A program made the translations under genes and the position numbers. Shown here piece after piece: positions 62,649 through 64,000 of a stretch of 64,000 nt of DNA; within the stretch, counting starts at the first letter, position 1; each line of letters begins with the position of its first letter. Source of the stretch: Polaribacter aestuariivivens (lineage in GTDB: Bacteria > Bacteroidota > Bacteroidia > Flavobacteriales > Flavobacteriaceae); contig NZ_VANR01000002.1 in the NCBI RefSeq assembly GCF_005885675.1, forward strand, positions 310,001 through 374,000, written 5' to 3'. Under the pieces are notes generated by a model. The model searched no databases, was not told the DNA's origin, and was given only the letters and a program-made list of their open reading frames with translations.

Positions 62649-62990
62649 TTATTTTTTTGTAGATTTAACACGTTCTCTTCTTTTTTCTGCCCAAGCAGCT
62701 GCATGTTTGTCTAATCTAACAGATAGGTAACGCATAACGCTATCATCTCTTCTAAATTCTAATTCAAACGCTGCAATTTCTTCACCAGCAACTTTGTACT
62801 CAAATAAGTGATAAAAGCCACTTTTTTTCTTTTGAATTGGGTAAGCTAATTTTTTTAAGCCCCAATCTTCTTTTGAGATCATTTCAGCTCCTTTAGAAAC
62901 TAAATAATCTTCGAACTTTTGTACTGTCTCCTTTATCTGAGTATCAGATAAAACGGGATTCAAAATGAAAACAGTTTCGTAATGATTCAT
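62649..62990 (-). CDS. rpsF: 30S ribosomal protein S6
   Basis: 113 residues. HYETVFILNPVLSD at the start and WGLKKLAYPIQKKKSGFYHL in the middle are the S6 pattern. First gene of rpsF-rpsR-rplI, with a -7 element about 34 nt upstream. Confidence 0.98.
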   Translation of the reverse strand: MNHYETVFILNPVLSDTQIKETVQKFEDYLVSKGAEMISKEDWGLKKLAYPIQKKKSGFYHLFEYKVAGEEIAAFELEFRRDDSVMRYLSVRLDKHAAAWAEKRRERVKSTKK

Positions 62991-63023
62991 AAATTAATTA
63001 TTTAATGTTTATTTTTAAGGGTG

Positions 63024-63031
63024 CAAATATA
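63024..63031 (-). promoter_or_regulatory. -7 element of the rpsF operon
   Basis: Minus strand TATATTTG, 34 nt before the rpsF start. Confidence 0.45.
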
Positions 63032-63090
63032 GTGACTTTTTCATAATCTACACTAAATAAATTAAAAATGTTTTTTCTTTAAATATCGTT

Positions 63091-64000
63091 TTAATTTAAG
63101 TTAAAAGCTTCATTTATTTCATTATAAACTACTTCTCCTTTAACAATATTAAGGCCTTTATTTAAACTTTCATCTAACTTACAAGCTTTTTCCCAACCAA
63201 GATTTGCTAATTTTAAAATATATGGTAAAGTAACATTGGTTAATGCTATTGTAGATGTATAAGGAACTGCCCCTGGCATATTTGCAACACAATAGTGTAC
63301 AACATCGTCTATAATATAAGTAGGATCTTGATGAGTTGTAGGTTTGGTAGTTTCAAAACAACCTCCTTGATCTACTGCAACATCTACAACAACAGTTCCT
63401 GGTCTCATTTCCTTTAACATGTCTTTGGTAATTAATTTTGGTGCTTTTCCACCTTTTACTAAAACACCACCAACAATTAAATCGTGTGTTTTAATAAGCT
63501 GCCTAATACTATATTCACTAGAAAAAGCAGTAATTACATGATTTGGTAGAACATCATTCACGTAACGTAAACGTTTCATATTAATATCCATAATAGTTAC
63601 ATGAGCTCCTAAACCTGCAGCCATTTTTGCTGCTTGAACTCCTACAACTCCTGCACCTAAAATTAAAACTTTTCCGGGAGTAACTCCTGGAACACCTCCT
63701 AATAAAATACCTCGCCCTTTTACAGGTTTTTCTAAATATTTTGCTCCTTGCTGTATTGCCATTCTTCCAGCTACTTCAGACATTGGTGTTAGTAATGGTA
63801 AAGTACCTTCTTCATCTTCTACAGTTTCGTAGGCAATGCAAATAGATTTACTTTTAATCATTGCTTTTGTTAAAGCTTCACTAGATGCAAAATGAAAATA
63901 TGTAAAGACAATTTGATTTTTTTTAATTAAAGAATATTCTTCTGCAATTGGTTCTTTTACTTTTACAATCATTTCGCTTTCACTATAAACTTCTTCAATA
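63091..64000 (-). CDS. ald: Alanine dehydrogenase, 5' end cut by window
   Basis: The last ~303 residues of an alanine dehydrogenase; the reading frame remains open at 64000 and the N-terminal ~70 residues are missing. The catalytic His is present (FTYFHFA), as are VKVKEP, the NAD loop ILGAGVVGVQAA, and VDVAVDQGGC. It interconverts alanine with pyruvate and ammonia. Separated by 100 nt from rpsF. It is the canonical enzyme, in contrast to the diverged copy at 57700. Confidence 0.95.
   Translation of the reverse strand, partial: IEEVYSESEMIVKVKEPIAEEYSLIKKNQIVFTYFHFASSEALTKAMIKSKSICIAYETVEDEEGTLPLLTPMSEVAGRMAIQQGAKYLEKPVKGRGILLGGVPGVTPGKVLILGAGVVGVQAAKMAAGLGAHVTIMDINMKRLRYVNDVLPNHVITAFSSEYSIRQLIKTHDLIVGGVLVKGGKAPKLITKDMLKEMRPGTVVVDVAVDQGGCFETTKPTTHQDPTYIIDDVVHYCVANMPGAVPYTSTIALTNVTLPYILKLANLGWEKACKLDESLNKGLNIVKGEVVYNEINEAFNLN

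Noticed and set aside
1..64000. CRISPR arrays, insertion sequences, prophage, integrase attachment sites, replication origin
   Set aside because: No regular repeat-spacer pattern, transposase, integrase or phage structural gene, or DnaA-box cluster was seen.

Overview
The window is a stretch of chromosome from a member of the Bacteroidota, almost certainly a marine Flavobacteriaceae of the Polaribacter/Tenacibaculum type; the genus is inferred, not proven. The evidence is very low GC, almost no Shine-Dalgarno sequences, repeated matches to the Bacteroidetes promoter (TTG, 17-23 nt, TAnnTTTG), a TonB-dependent receptor, the type IX secretion regulator PorX, a fused LpxC-FabZ, a split transketolase, a YtxJ bacilliredoxin and many short lipoproteins. 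Most of it is ordinary housekeeping DNA. No phage, insertion sequence, CRISPR array or rRNA is visible.

Layout. 1-3.1 kb: 5' part of a TonB-dependent receptor, a cold-shock-domain gene with a long leader, and a lipoprotein. 3.2-8.4 kb: a TetR regulator plus a complete type-I-like export operon (ABC, HlyD, TolC) whose ATPase has lost most catalytic motifs. 8.4-16.2 kb: small regulator/membrane pair, DEAD helicase-TRIC channel-MaoC operon, thioesterase, MATE pump, TetR, DUF2461 and DUF1853 genes. 16.3-20.7 kb: a MacAB-like operon (ATPase, two permeases, adaptor). 20.8-27.6 kb: DCC thiol protein, HAD phosphatase, a GNAT-nitrilase fusion, and a polyamine cluster (arginine decarboxylase, agmatinase, deoxyhypusine-synthase-like enzyme). 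A 55-codon small ORF overlapping several hairpins precedes that cluster. 27.6-34.2 kb: SF2 helicase, YtxJ, then stress genes clpB and hsp20 with two lipoproteins.

34.2-42.4 kb: methyltransferase, lipoprotein, smpB-ubiA-maf, the transketolase C-terminal half, a porin-like barrel, an FKBP lipoprotein, an S4 protein, a phosphoribosyltransferase, aroK, and tRNA-Lys and tRNA-Leu. 42.4-47.6 kb: carboxypeptidase-regulatory-like protein, a 42-codon gene with its own ECF-type promoter and terminator, prohibitin, VWA protein, fabG. 47.6-54.8 kb: sucD and the lipid A block (HD protein, lpxD, lpxC-fabZ, lpxA, efp, second lpxD). 55-64 kb: porX, DUF1287, tsaE, two alanine dehydrogenase homologues (the second cut by the window edge), YdeI-like, TrmH-like, a sirtuin, DUF6495 and the rpsF-rpsR-rplI operon.

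The polyamine genes fit arginine to agmatine to putrescine to (inferred) homospermidine. The most unusual signals are the two tiny transcription units at 27.4-27.6 and 43.3-43.5 kb and the degenerate export ATPase. Several genes appear to have false upstream TTG starts that are really the TTTG of their own -7 promoter element; starts have been corrected where this decides the call.
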